Assembly (NCBI GenBank): GCA_905202485.1
Contig: CAJKRY010000001.1
Coordinates: 62,001-126,000, forward strand
Length of the DNA: 64,000 nucleotides
DNA from: an uncultured Methanomassiliicoccus sp.
Lineage (GTDB): Archaea > Thermoplasmatota > Thermoplasmata > Methanomassiliicoccales > Methanomassiliicoccaceae
Direction of reading: 5' to 3'
Below, piece after piece: positions 8,458 through 17,002 of this stretch. The number at the start of each line of letters is the position of its first letter. The stretch's first letter is position 1. Both the position numbers and the translations under genes were made by a program. The notes under the pieces are model-generated. The model worked only from the letters and a program-made list of their open reading frames with translations, searched no databases and was not told where the DNA came from.

Positions 8458-10095
8458 ACCATCTTTATGTTTGCTGCGTTTTTGAAGTTCTCTTTCTTTT
8501 TTCCTTGCAACTTCTTCTTCATGAGCTATTTCTGCTTCCAGATTAAGCTGCTCATATTCTTCATCGGTCTTGAGAGGTACACGCTTTACCAGGAGACAGG
8601 CAATAATTGTACATAGCACAATTACAGAGCATATTACGAAAGCATAGGAAAGACTCTGTCCGTATGAGTATATGATGTCGACAGGCAGGGTAGGATATTG
8701 CGGGAACATTTCTGTCAGGGTGTTAATCCAGTTTAATATACCTGTTGTGTGCGGAGCCGCATCAAATACCTCAGGCGGAAGATTCTGAGAGAGTTCTACT
8801 GCAATGCGGTTATTAATCAAGGTTCCGATTATTGCTGCACCCACAGTTCCTCCAATACTTCTGAACAGACTCATAGTAGAAGTCATCACACCCATGTCTC
8901 TCTTAGGCGTGATATTCTGGGCTGCAACGATAAAGTTAGACATCACACAACCCATACCGATACCAGCTATGATTAGGTAGAGTGAAGCTTCCCACTGCGG
9001 GCTTCCCATTCCAAGAGTAGAAATCATGTACAGACCAGCTGCGGAGATCGGCGGACCGACTATTAGCCAAGGCATATATCCAGTTCTTTTGAGCAAGAAA
9101 CCGCTTCCGATAGATGTAACAGACATACCAATTGTAAGCGGAATAAGTGTTGCTCCGCTGTTAGTAGCACTTAGTCCCACATAGTCCTGTAAGTATATTG
9201 CGATGTATGAAAGGATACCAAACAGACCTAAAGCCATAACCAAAAGGCCAATGCTTCCAGCTGTAAATGTACGGCTCCGGAACAGATGAAGCGGAACTAA
9301 AGGCTCTTCCACTCTCGTCTCTATATAAATGAACAATCCTAGGAATATTATTGCTGCTAAGGACATACCGATTATCTCAAAGCTGGCCCATGGGTATGTT
9401 CCACCACCGAATGTTACAACCATGATTAACAGAGCTAAGAATGCAGATAATGCCCCCATTCCAAGATAGTCGATTTTTGCATTCGTATCTGCTTCGGCTT
9501 TCGGGAACTTAATCGCCGTAAATGCTATGGCTAAGATACCTACTGGAATGTTTACAAAGAATACCCAGTGCCAGCTTGCATTATCGACAATTACACCGCC
9601 GATGAATGGACCTATTGCACTTGCTATGGCAAATATTGCACCGAGAATACCTTGCATTTTTCCTCTTTCCTGAGGAGAGTATAGATCAGCTACAACAGCC
9701 ATGGCAACGGGAATAAGCATACCGCCACCAAGACCCTGAACAGCACGTCCAATGATCAGCCATTCCATATTTTGCGAGAATCCTGCAAATATTGAACCGC
9801 CTAAAAATAAGATCATACCTAGTAAGAAAACAGGCTTTCTTCCATAGATATCAGACATTTTACCTGCTATCGGAGTAGTAATAGTCTCAGCAAGCAGATA
9901 ACCAGTAATTAACCAAGTATATAGATCGGCACCACCCAGATCTTCTATGATTGTTGGAATGCTGGTACCAACGACTGTACCGTCGATACAAGCAAGCAAC
10001 ATACCAAGAACCAATCCGATCATAATCGGCGTTCTTACTTTTTTAACGTCGATTTCTGGTTTACTTGGAGCATTTGTAACATTCGCGTTTTCCAT
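8446..10095 (-). CDS. DHA2-family MFS drug efflux transporter
   Basis: A 549-residue protein with about 14 predicted transmembrane helices, the size and topology of the DHA2 (EmrB/QacA-type) drug:H+ antiporters. Diagnostic segments are the DGTVVGTSIPTI helix-1 motif, the loop 2-3 motif GKMSDIYGRKPVF, GRAVQGLGGGMLIPVAMAVV and the antiporter motif C region (IFAIASAIGPFIGGVI). A charged C-terminal tail (EEEVARKKERELQKRSK) lies in the cytoplasm. The ATG follows GAGGTGTTGAG. The promoter carries an operator-like repeat matching the one before the TetR operon, so export of a toxic compound under TetR repression is the natural reading. The substrate is unknown. Confidence 0.9.
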   Translation of the reverse strand: MENANVTNAPSKPEIDVKKVRTPIMIGLVLGMLLACIDGTVVGTSIPTIIEDLGGADLYTWLITGYLLAETITTPIAGKMSDIYGRKPVFLLGMILFLGGSIFAGFSQNMEWLIIGRAVQGLGGGMLIPVAMAVVADLYSPQERGKMQGILGAIFAIASAIGPFIGGVIVDNASWHWVFFVNIPVGILAIAFTAIKFPKAEADTNAKIDYLGMGALSAFLALLIMVVTFGGGTYPWASFEIIGMSLAAIIFLGLFIYIETRVEEPLVPLHLFRSRTFTAGSIGLLVMALGLFGILSYIAIYLQDYVGLSATNSGATLIPLTIGMSVTSIGSGFLLKRTGYMPWLIVGPPISAAGLYMISTLGMGSPQWEASLYLIIAGIGMGCVMSNFIVAAQNITPKRDMGVMTSTMSLFRSIGGTVGAAIIGTLINNRIAVELSQNLPPEVFDAAPHTTGILNWINTLTEMFPQYPTLPVDIIYSYGQSLSYAFVICSVIVLCTIIACLLVKRVPLKTDEEYEQLNLEAEIAHEEEVARKKERELQKRSKHKDGGSI

Positions 10096-10166
10096 CTCAA
10101 CACCTCATACCCAACGCGGTGCAAGATGACCCGCTGGGTTTTTGATTGTAATAAGCCGGCGGTCAT

Positions 10167-10187
10167 ACTGACTGTCGGTCAGTCAAT
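10167..10187 (-). promoter_or_regulatory. TetR-type operator at the efflux MFS promoter
   Basis: An inverted repeat ACTGAC-N5-GTCAGT followed by CAAT. A minus-strand TATA box (ATCTTTATATA, 10211-10221) lies about 25 nt upstream, so the repeat covers the expected transcription start, a repressor position. The 21-nt element matches the one at 12278-12298 at all but two bases. Confidence 0.75.
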
Positions 10188-10262
10188 AACTTTTCTCAAA
10201 GAAAAAGGGGTATATAAAGATAACTGGGCCATTTGTAAATCTGTCTCTGATAGATTCAATTC

Positions 10263-11036
10263 TTAAAGCCCTAGCGATTTATATACAATATCCAGTCCAG
10301 GAACACACTGGTAAGATGTGGTCTCTTCTATACAAACCCACTTGTATTCTGTATGTTCCCAGTCTATTTGAATTGAACAGTTTTCTTCTTCAAATAAGAA
10401 AGGATGGATTACCCATATTGTATCTCTATCTCTGACTTTGAAAGGTTCTCCAGCTTTGACAGGCTCAGAAATTAATGTAGTTTCTTCCCTGACTTCCTTT
10501 ATTGCCGTCTCAAGAGGTGTCTCATCAATCTCAATAAAACCGCTAACAGCAGACCAGTATCCTTGAAAAGTCCCGACTTGAGATGAACGTCTCAAAAAGA
10601 GAATTTTTTCGCCCTCTTTAATTACGCAGCTTACAACGTTGATCTCCTTGACATCAGGAAGTTCTACAGTTCCAGCTGATCCGTCGACGATGCATTCATC
10701 TCCTTCTCTGAGAAGCGATAGATCTATGGAGTCCACCATAGGGACTGAAGCCATGACGGCACCTGTTGCCACTATCGGTTCAGCAGATTCGTTTATAATT
10801 GCCGCCGGCAGCGTTCCGTGCTGTTTCATATCCATGATTACATAAGATCCTACAGTGCTACCTTTACCGCGCGGAAAGACAAATACCCTGCCAGTTGCAG
10901 ACTGACCGTTCACGGATGTATCCGAAACTTTTCCGTCTGCCGGGCTTACACCTCCCAGAAAGCTCACGGGATTAGGGCACAGCAACACTCTGCCCTGAGA
11001 TTTACCTTGTGAAATTTTTCTTCCAGTCAGCATCAT
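10263..11036 (-). CDS. Phosphomevalonate dehydratase small subunit fused to a Nudix hydrolase
   Basis: A 257-residue two-domain protein. Residues 1 to about 125 match the swivelling DUF126/AcnX small subunit (GRVLLCPNPVSFLGGVSPADG, FPRGKGSTVGSYVI, ESAEPIVATGAVMASVPMVD). From about 133 to the end it is a Nudix domain: the box near residues 164-186 reads GFIEIDETPLETAIKEVREE, with Lys in place of the usual Arg of REUxEE. The small subunit pairs with the large subunit encoded upstream (ATGA overlap at 11033-11036) to dehydrate 5-phosphomevalonate in the archaeal mevalonate pathway. The Nudix half might act on a prenyl or mevalonate phosphate; that is inference. This fusion is unusual as far as I know. 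Confidence 0.85.
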   Translation of the reverse strand: MMLTGRKISQGKSQGRVLLCPNPVSFLGGVSPADGKVSDTSVNGQSATGRVFVFPRGKGSTVGSYVIMDMKQHGTLPAAIINESAEPIVATGAVMASVPMVDSIDLSLLREGDECIVDGSAGTVELPDVKEINVVSCVIKEGEKILFLRRSSQVGTFQGYWSAVSGFIEIDETPLETAIKEVREETTLISEPVKAGEPFKVRDRDTIWVIHPFLFEEENCSIQIDWEHTEYKWVCIEETTSYQCVPGLDIVYKSLGL

Positions 11037-12190
11037 TGAATCATCTCCAGCAGGTCATCGGTGTCTCTAAAGACTACTTTCTGAGAGCATAATGTAGGAA
11101 GATAGTTGCAGGCTTTGCCTGAGTCGACTGCGGTACATTTGAACCGCTCTTCAATGGGAGTTACTATCATACATGTATCACAGATGACATTGCCGAACTT
11201 AGAAAGGATGTCGAGATCTTTTTTGCACTTCGCGGCAGTGCACCTGGATGTGCAGAACCACACTTCAGTGTCTCCTTTTTTTGTCTTACCTTTCAGTTTA
11301 GATGCCAAAGAGTGTATTTCTTCACAAGACAGATGAGGACAGCCCAGTGCAATCAGCTCGGGATCGTCTCCAGAGCTCATTTTATCCTTTACGTACTGTA
11401 ATTCTTTATCATCAATTGATATCTTTTCAGTTTCTGATGCATCAGCTGGAATAGGGGTCACTCCATCTACGTAAAACAACGCCACAGAGCCTGCTGCCGC
11501 CATGGCAGCCGCGAGAGTCTTCAGCTGATCCTTGGTAGGCCTGATTCCTCTAAAGTACGGAATTCTACCTCCACCCAGCTGTCCAACAGCCTGCCCTAAA
11601 ACAGAATAGTTAACATTTGAAGCCTTTACATCAATCATGATTGAGGGAGCACGGTTTTCAGCCAGATGCAGCCCGTACTCCGGTGTTTTACCAAGTATGG
11701 CTGCTGCCAAGGCACCCGGACCTCCCTCGCGGTTTGTTTTAGCACCAATAACAGAATTAACATAAGAAAGAGCGCTTGACTCCGCCCATGAAACATGTTC
11801 TCCGAGTTTAGGAATATTTACATCTAGATATGGAGTGCATGAACAGTTAGAAGTTACTCCTAATGTTTCATAGCATGAGATAATCTTGTGCTGCCGTTCA
11901 GCAAAATGTTCAGAAATACCCATTCCTTTCCATTTTTCACGATCCATTCCCGGAGGATTAAGTGTAGTAGGCACGCATACTTGAGAGTCATTAGACATCT
12001 CCTCCAGAAAAGAAATTCCTCCTTCACCAATTGTTTTATAAGAAACACCGGAAAGATGTGCTGAAGTTATGGGAATCAGCTTTTCCGCTTTGTATATATC
12101 ACCCAGAGCTACCAGCAGCTCCATTGCTTTCTTTTTTCCTTCTCCGAATTCTCCTGCAAGGATCTGTTCTTCTTCTCTGGTTAAAAACAT
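11033..12190 (-). CDS. Phosphomevalonate dehydratase large subunit (aconitase X)
   Basis: A 385-residue AcnX catalytic subunit. The N-terminus MFLTREEEQILAGEFGEG is the typical opening of the family, so I place the start at 12190 rather than at the upstream ATG at 12244. Further signatures are TSNCSCTPYLDV, AESSALSYVNSVIGAKTNREGG, GGRIPYFRGIRP, and C-terminal cysteines (ALGCPHLSCEEI, FCTSRCT, CDTCMIVTP) that can ligate an Fe-S cluster. With the DUF126 subunit it forms trans-anhydromevalonate 5-phosphate, the branch leading through a UbiD-type decarboxylase and isopentenyl phosphate kinase to IPP. The promoter region is shared with the divergent TetR operon, so TetR binding could touch it. Confidence 0.9.
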   Translation of the reverse strand: MFLTREEEQILAGEFGEGKKKAMELLVALGDIYKAEKLIPITSAHLSGVSYKTIGEGGISFLEEMSNDSQVCVPTTLNPPGMDREKWKGMGISEHFAERQHKIISCYETLGVTSNCSCTPYLDVNIPKLGEHVSWAESSALSYVNSVIGAKTNREGGPGALAAAILGKTPEYGLHLAENRAPSIMIDVKASNVNYSVLGQAVGQLGGGRIPYFRGIRPTKDQLKTLAAAMAAAGSVALFYVDGVTPIPADASETEKISIDDKELQYVKDKMSSGDDPELIALGCPHLSCEEIHSLASKLKGKTKKGDTEVWFCTSRCTAAKCKKDLDILSKFGNVICDTCMIVTPIEERFKCTAVDSGKACNYLPTLCSQKVVFRDTDDLLEMIQ

Positions 12191-12255
12191 CTGTAATTGG
12201 TATGTATATTTGGATGAAATAGTTTGTGCCAGGTAAATATGCAATATGGGTAATC

Positions 12256-12298
12256 TTTATATAGACAAATTATCATTACTGACTGACAGTCAGTCAAT
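12256..12298 (+). promoter_or_regulatory. Promoter and TetR-type operator of the regulator operon
   Basis: TTTATATA at 12256-12263 is preceded by the same ATC as in the efflux promoter. ACTGAC-N5-GTCAGT-CAAT at 12278-12298 begins 14 nt downstream and overlaps the expected start site, fitting autorepression. The TATA box is near-palindromic and could also serve the divergent AcnX gene. Confidence 0.7.
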
Positions 12299-12336
12299 TT
12301 AGCAGTTGAAGGATTGTCACACACAGGTGAAAAAAC

Positions 12337-12705
12337 ATGTATGAGCCAGTTACTTACGAGGAACTGCGCACAGCGATTGAGAGAAAATCAAAGATCGATG
12401 CGGAGACCTCTGGGCAGCTAGCAGAAAGAGTACTAAACTACTTTGGATACAACAGTGAAATGATCGACAACGCCCTAACGCCTGAGGACAGGGGAATGTT
12501 CTATTTCCTTGAAGAATTTCAGATAATTTCCTCCAGGTATGAAGAGGAAACACTATTCACAGGGAGGCCCTGGAGAGTGTTTTACTGGACGCTTGATAAA
12601 GATAAAATAATGAAAATCATAGGCGCTCCGGTAGATAAGGCAGATTCAGAATATGGAGTATATGAAGGACTCCCGGACAACGTCTGGGTACGACAATCAG
12701 CATAA
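12337..12705 (+). CDS. Small conserved protein, DUF6015-like
   Basis: A 122-residue soluble, acidic protein. The sequence (TYEELRTAIERK, AERVLNYFGY, DNALTPEDRGMFYFLEE, then FTGRPWRVFYWTLDKDKI) resembles an uncharacterised family I recall from Thermoplasmatota as DUF6015, with a helical first half and a winged beta end; it may be a small regulatory or DNA-binding-like fold. No catalytic residues are evident. It is the first gene behind the TetR operator, with the TetR gene directly downstream, so it is probably co-regulated with the repressor. The function is unknown, and the family name is from memory. Confidence 0.6.
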   Translation: MYEPVTYEELRTAIERKSKIDAETSGQLAERVLNYFGYNSEMIDNALTPEDRGMFYFLEEFQIISSRYEEETLFTGRPWRVFYWTLDKDKIMKIIGAPVDKADSEYGVYEGLPDNVWVRQSA

Positions 12706-12754
12706 CCCATTAATAAAAAAATAGATAGCGCAATTTACAAAATACCTTGGTGAT

Positions 12755-13432
12755 CTGACGACTAAAAAAGAGTGTGTATCTGCCGAAAGAAAAGCCGAAT
12801 TGATAAAAGCGGCTGAAGAACTCTTCAAAGAGAAGGGTTTTGAAAATACATCCGTAGATGACATAATTAAAAAAGTCGGAGTTGCCAAGGGATTATTTTA
12901 TTATTATTTTAGTTCAAAAGAAGATATGATCGATATCCTGACCCAGAGAATGCTGAATGAAATTGAATCTTCTGTTGTAGCAGTAATCGAAATGAAAGGA
13001 GTCTGCGCCACAGACAGATTCGTAGAGTTGTTGAAATCTCAGAGAGACGTCGGTATGCGGTCGGAGACGGTAATTAAATATTTTGCAGTGTCAAGAAATA
13101 AAAGTTTGCATCTCGAATTAGAAAGACTTGCACATGAGATCCTTGTGCCGGCATTTGAAGTTATAATAAAACAAGGAATCGAAGAAGGTGTCTTTGATAC
13201 CAAATATCCGTTTGAAACTTCTCATATGCTGAATATGATGATACAGGCGGCTATGTATAATCTGAAAAATGATCCTGACTTAGAAAATATAAAGCGTTCT
13301 TTGGAAGTAGTTCAATATATGACCGAAAGACTACTGGGTATGAAAATAGGAACTTTTGAAGCATACCGTATTTTTGTAAAAACCGCCTGCCCAGAACTTG
13401 ACCATGCATTAAATAAAAAACAAAAACAATAA
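12755..13432 (+). CDS. TetR/AcrR-family transcriptional regulator
   Basis: The N-terminal helix-turn-helix is clear: LIKAAEELFKEKGFENTSV, DDIIKKVGVAKGLFYYYFSSKEDMID. It is followed by an all-helical ligand-binding domain, giving about 225 residues. The start is uncertain. After an in-frame TAG at 12722 there is no ATG or GTG and the first TTG (12800) would cut into helix 1, so I mark the CTG at 12755, just after GGTGAT, as the likely start. TetR proteins are usually ligand-relieved repressors; matching operators before this operon and before the DHA2 efflux gene suggest it controls both. Confidence 0.85.
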   Translation: MTTKKECVSAERKAELIKAAEELFKEKGFENTSVDDIIKKVGVAKGLFYYYFSSKEDMIDILTQRMLNEIESSVVAVIEMKGVCATDRFVELLKSQRDVGMRSETVIKYFAVSRNKSLHLELERLAHEILVPAFEVIIKQGIEEGVFDTKYPFETSHMLNMMIQAAMYNLKNDPDLENIKRSLEVVQYMTERLLGMKIGTFEAYRIFVKTACPELDHALNKKQKQ

Positions 13433-13453
13433 TTTTATTATAAAAAAATAATA

Positions 13454-13469
13454 GTGAGATTGCTCTCAC
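13454..13469 (-). terminator. Bidirectional hairpin between tetR and M18 peptidase genes
   Basis: GTGAGA-TTGC-TCTCAC overlaps the peptidase stop codon. On the minus strand it is followed by TATTATTTTTTTATAATAAAA. Confidence 0.65.
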
Positions 13470-14857
13470 TTGTAGAATTCTGCTACGGCCAAATAGGTCA
13501 TGTAAACATCAAGTTTAGACACTACTTCAAATGGAGCATGCATTGACAGAACCGGAACGCCTAAGTCCACAGTGTCTACATTGTGAGTTGATACGTACTT
13601 AGCAACTGTTCCGCCTCCACCGATGTCAATCCTTCCAAGTTCTCCAGTCTGCCATGCAATTCCTGCATTATCCAGAAGGGATCTGACGAAACCCATCATT
13701 TCTGCTGAGGCATCGTTTGTGTTGTATTTTCCGCCTCCGCCACCGTATTTCTCAACCACTGCCCCGTGGTTTATGTATGAGGCATTGCGACGTTCAAAAA
13801 CCTCAGCAAATGCAGGATCCACTGCAGCACTGACGTCACATGAAAGACACTTTGATGTCTCAAGAACATGACGCACTTCTGCATCATATGAAGACACCAG
13901 ATCTTCTAAGAAATCTTTGAGGAAGAATGAGTTCATACCAGTATTTCCGTCAGAACCTGTTTCTTCTTTGTCGGCAAAGACTGTTACTGTTGTATGCTCA
14001 GGATTTTTTGTATTGATTTCAGCCATTAATGCGGTGTATGAGCAGACACGGTCGTCGTGCCCGTACGCTCCGATCATCGCCCTGTCAAAACCTAAATCTT
14101 TAGGCTCAAAGGCCGGCACTGCGCACAGCTCTGCAGAGTTGAAGTCTTTCTCAGTTATGCCGTATTTTTCAAAGAGAATGTTTGCTATATTCAACTTAAC
14201 CTTCTCGGACACCTCTTCGTCTTGGAAAGGCTGGCATCCTATCAAAAGGTTCAGAGCTTCTCCGGAAAATGCTTCTGCTACAGGTTTTTTCACCTGAGCT
14301 TTGTCAAGATGGGGAAGAAGGTCAGTAACACAGAAAATTGGATCTTCGGGTTCGTCGCCTATACGGACTTTTACTGCAGTTCCGTCTTTAAGAATTACTG
14401 TACCGCGTATCGATAAAGGTATTGCAAACCACTGATACTTCTTGATCCCACCATAGTAGTGAGTTTTGAAGTAAGCCATTTCAGTGTCTTCAAAAAGAGG
14501 GTTAGGCTTAAAATCAAGCCTTGGACTGTCAATATGACTGACACCAATTCTCAGACCTTCAGAGATGTCTTTCTTTCCCACTGTGACCATAATCAGCGCT
14601 TTTCCGCGGTTAGTCTTGTATACCTTGTCGCCTGGAGAATATTTCACTCCCCGCTTAAACTCGGTATAACCATTCTGTTTGAGAAGTTCCACCGTATAGT
14701 CTACAACTTCCCTTTCAGTTTTATTGCGCAGGAATTTCTTATAGCCCTCGCAGAACTTGTTCGCCTTCTCGATTTCTTCTGCCGATCTCTGCCCGATGTT
14801 TTCTGGTTTCATCAGCAGTTTTTCTGTTAGAAGCTGCCCAGGCGTTTTTTCCGACAT
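13466..14857 (-). CDS. M18-family aminopeptidase (aspartyl aminopeptidase type)
   Basis: About 463 residues of an M18 metallopeptidase. Metal-binding and catalytic segments are VSHIDSPRLDFKP (His/Asp), AYGHDDRVC, DKEETGSDGNTGM and the C-terminal VPVLSMHAPFEVVSKLDVY. M18 enzymes form tetrahedral dodecamers that trim N-terminal acidic or hydrophobic residues in the cytoplasm. The ATG at 14857 (MSEKTPGQ) is preferred to 14875 because a TATA-like TAATGTATAG lies about 27-30 nt upstream, suggesting a leaderless transcript. It is divergent from uspA. Confidence 0.9.
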   Translation of the reverse strand: MSEKTPGQLLTEKLLMKPENIGQRSAEEIEKANKFCEGYKKFLRNKTEREVVDYTVELLKQNGYTEFKRGVKYSPGDKVYKTNRGKALIMVTVGKKDISEGLRIGVSHIDSPRLDFKPNPLFEDTEMAYFKTHYYGGIKKYQWFAIPLSIRGTVILKDGTAVKVRIGDEPEDPIFCVTDLLPHLDKAQVKKPVAEAFSGEALNLLIGCQPFQDEEVSEKVKLNIANILFEKYGITEKDFNSAELCAVPAFEPKDLGFDRAMIGAYGHDDRVCSYTALMAEINTKNPEHTTVTVFADKEETGSDGNTGMNSFFLKDFLEDLVSSYDAEVRHVLETSKCLSCDVSAAVDPAFAEVFERRNASYINHGAVVEKYGGGGGKYNTNDASAEMMGFVRSLLDNAGIAWQTGELGRIDIGGGGTVAKYVSTHNVDTVDLGVPVLSMHAPFEVVSKLDVYMTYLAVAEFYK

Positions 14858-14958
14858 ATTTATCGCTATACGCATTCCACAGACTATACATTAATGCTTT
14901 CCCTCTTTGTAGGATTCTTGCGTTTTAGATAAATATGCCGCGGTTAAATGATAAGGTC

Positions 14959-15405
14959 ATGAGTCTCTACAAAAAGATTTTGATAGCGACAGATGGAAGC
15001 GACTACACCAAAAAGGCAGTAGAGCATGGATTGGAACTGGCTAAAGCATTTGGAGCTGAAGTCACAGCAATGAACATTATGGATTTGGGAAGTGTAACCA
15101 GCAGTTCTCAGGGATATGGACTCCCAGACATAAATGCATACATGCAGAAAAGCAGCGACGAAGCTTTGCAATACGTATTGGACAAAGGTAAAGAAATGAA
15201 CGTAGAAGTAAAAGCAGTCTCAAAGATGGGTTCTCCAGCCAATGATATTGTTGAAGCTTCAAAGAACTATGATTTGATTGTAATGGGTACAATCGGCAGA
15301 ACCGGAGTTTCCAAGCTCCTGCTGGGAAGCGTAGCTGAAAAGGTAGTAAGATTTGCAGAATGCCCAGTGCTTGTTATAAGAAACCATCCTGCTAAAAAAG
15401 AATGA
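14959..15405 (+). CDS. Universal stress protein (UspA family)
   Basis: A 148-residue single-domain UspA protein. It begins MSLYKKILIATDGSDYTKKA and ends with the ATP-binding motif GTIGRTGVSKLLLGS followed by CPVLVI, the G-x2-G-x9-G-S/T signature of ATP-binding Usp proteins. A TATA element (TTTAGATAAATA, about 14925) is about 27 nt before ATG 14959, so the transcript is likely leaderless there and the upstream ATG at 14935 is not used. Probably a cytoplasmic stress-response dimer. Confidence 0.9.
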   Translation: MSLYKKILIATDGSDYTKKAVEHGLELAKAFGAEVTAMNIMDLGSVTSSSQGYGLPDINAYMQKSSDEALQYVLDKGKEMNVEVKAVSKMGSPANDIVEASKNYDLIVMGTIGRTGVSKLLLGSVAEKVVRFAECPVLVIRNHPAKKE

Positions 15406-15412
15406 GCTTGCT

Positions 15413-15436
15413 GCACTCCAGCCATCTGGAGTGTGC
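15413..15436. terminator. Bidirectional hairpin between uspA and the YczE-like gene
   Basis: GCACTCCAG-CCAT-CTGGAGTG(TGC) forms a strong stem. T-rich sequence follows on the plus strand, and CATTCTTTTTT on the minus strand. Confidence 0.7.
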
Positions 15437-15442
15437 ATCTCT

Positions 15443-16174
15443 TTATTCATTATTTTTGACTTTTACAGATTTTACAATATGCTCTGCATTCGCATGAGCA
15501 TCCTTTGTAGCATCAAGTGACCCGTTCAGACTGCGCTTGGCAATTCCCGTAACCGGCTTGAAATCAAACACTTTGGAGATACCTTTGGAAACCAATGCCA
15601 CCAGGGTTCCGGTGAAAACAGCACTTATGATCGTTCCTATGCCGATGTCTCTGATTGCTCCTGCAAAGACTAAGGAAACTGCAATAGCAAAGATCAGACA
15701 GGAGACGTCGAATATAGTTTTTGTACGTCCCAGCGGAAGATGCTTCTCTATGACAATATTTCTTACAAAAATGTCACACGGCATCAGCGGCAGCTGGCAC
15801 TTCATAAAGAACGTAATTCCCAACGAAATTATGAGCATTGAAGCCGCTACATACACAGGTATGAGCCACGTCTCATCAGGCAGAGAAAAGACTATCGGCT
15901 TCATCACATCTAGAAGAATGCCGAAGACTACTCCTACTCCTAAGGATACAAAATAGCTGATTTTAACCTTTTTAAGTATGGCTATTAAGAGCAGCAGCAC
16001 TCCAATCTGGAATACAATATTCCAGGTGCCGAATGACAGCACAGGTGCAGAATAATACAAAGAAAGCGCCACGGAGGAAATGACTGAGACTCCAAGTCCG
16101 CTTTTTAAAAGAAGACAGACTGCTATTGAAGCACAGACAAGTCCCGCGATTAGAGCTAATTCGCAAGGAAACAA
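15443..16174 (-). CDS. YczE/YitT-type membrane protein
   Basis: A 243-residue protein with about six hydrophobic helices and a soluble C-terminal tail. It resembles the YczE/YyaS/YitT families: an early LLLKSGLGVSVISSV segment, a long LLLLIAILKK helix, FGILLDVMKP, and LPLMPCDIFVRNI after a helix hairpin. These proteins are uncharacterised and may be transporters or membrane regulators. No ATG is available; a TTG at 16174 is used, with GAGGCGAG about 15-20 nt upstream. It is convergent with uspA. Confidence 0.6.
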   Translation of the reverse strand: MFPCELALIAGLVCASIAVCLLLKSGLGVSVISSVALSLYYSAPVLSFGTWNIVFQIGVLLLLIAILKKVKISYFVSLGVGVVFGILLDVMKPIVFSLPDETWLIPVYVAASMLIISLGITFFMKCQLPLMPCDIFVRNIVIEKHLPLGRTKTIFDVSCLIFAIAVSLVFAGAIRDIGIGTIISAVFTGTLVALVSKGISKVFDFKPVTGIAKRSLNGSLDATKDAHANAEHIVKSVKVKNNE

Positions 16175-16250
16175 TATTTTTTTCGTTAAGACTCGCCTCG
16201 TAATTTTTGATTATCTGATTCAGGACACTATTTGTGAAAATATACACGTA

Positions 16251-16922
16251 TTAAAGTTTATTCTTATCAGCTTCCCAAATATCCACATCGGCTACAGTTT
16301 TACAGCTGCTGTCTCTGTTTTGTGTAAGGTACACCTGATAATCAATGATGGATTTTACGAATTCGTCTTCAACTCCCATATCTATGATGGATTGAGCAAC
16401 CATCATGCAGAGATCGAACTGTTCTGATCTTCTTAAAATATCTAAGAGGATTACTGCCAGATTTTCATCATAGCATTCTTGCAGCTGTGCTCTTATTGAA
16501 ATCACTGCACCTAGACGGGCGCCCATGGAACTGTTCACATCTCCCAGATCATCGAAAACCCATGCGGCATGCAACGATTCTATTGCTGACCTGTGCAGAT
16601 TTCCTGTTTTATGAAGAAGATGAGCTGAGGCAAGATATCTTCTGGCAGATTCCGGAAGATCGTTATCATCAATTATGCTTTTATATTCTTCAGTTTCCAA
16701 AAGACTCCTGTCACCGATGATTGCCTCTGAAATGTCACTATTGCAGTAACCGCAGAAAGAACACTGCTGAATCAGATAAGGCAATGCGGACCTCAGATTC
16801 TCTGCCGGTCTTGTATCAAGATCCATCGGCCCAAACGGTACAGCGTCTATTACTTCCTGAACATCCTCATTTTCATTTCCACATATCGCACATTTCTTAG
16901 GAATAAACGCTACCATTGACAT
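16251..16922 (-). CDS. DUF2225-like protein with Cys pairs
   Basis: About 223 residues. An N-terminal zinc-binding-like pair of Cys pairs (KKCAICGNEN, then QQCSFCGYCNSDI) is followed by an all-helical TPR-like region (ARRYLASAHLLHKTGNLHRSA, HAAWVFDDLGD). This layout resembles DUF2225, whose members have CxxC pairs and a helical repeat domain and no known function. Several starts are possible (16940, 16922, 16916); I prefer MSMVAFIPKKC. It may bind a protein partner, but nothing nearby indicates its role. Confidence 0.6.
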   Translation of the reverse strand: MSMVAFIPKKCAICGNENEDVQEVIDAVPFGPMDLDTRPAENLRSALPYLIQQCSFCGYCNSDISEAIIGDRSLLETEEYKSIIDDNDLPESARRYLASAHLLHKTGNLHRSAIESLHAAWVFDDLGDVNSSMGARLGAVISIRAQLQECYDENLAVILLDILRRSEQFDLCMMVAQSIIDMGVEDEFVKSIIDYQVYLTQNRDSSCKTVADVDIWEADKNKL

Positions 16923-17002
16923 TGATAATTCCATAAACAATACTGGTAAATGATCTTTCCCAAATTTTGTTAGATTTAAATCGGAGGATATTTAGATTTT
17001 AT

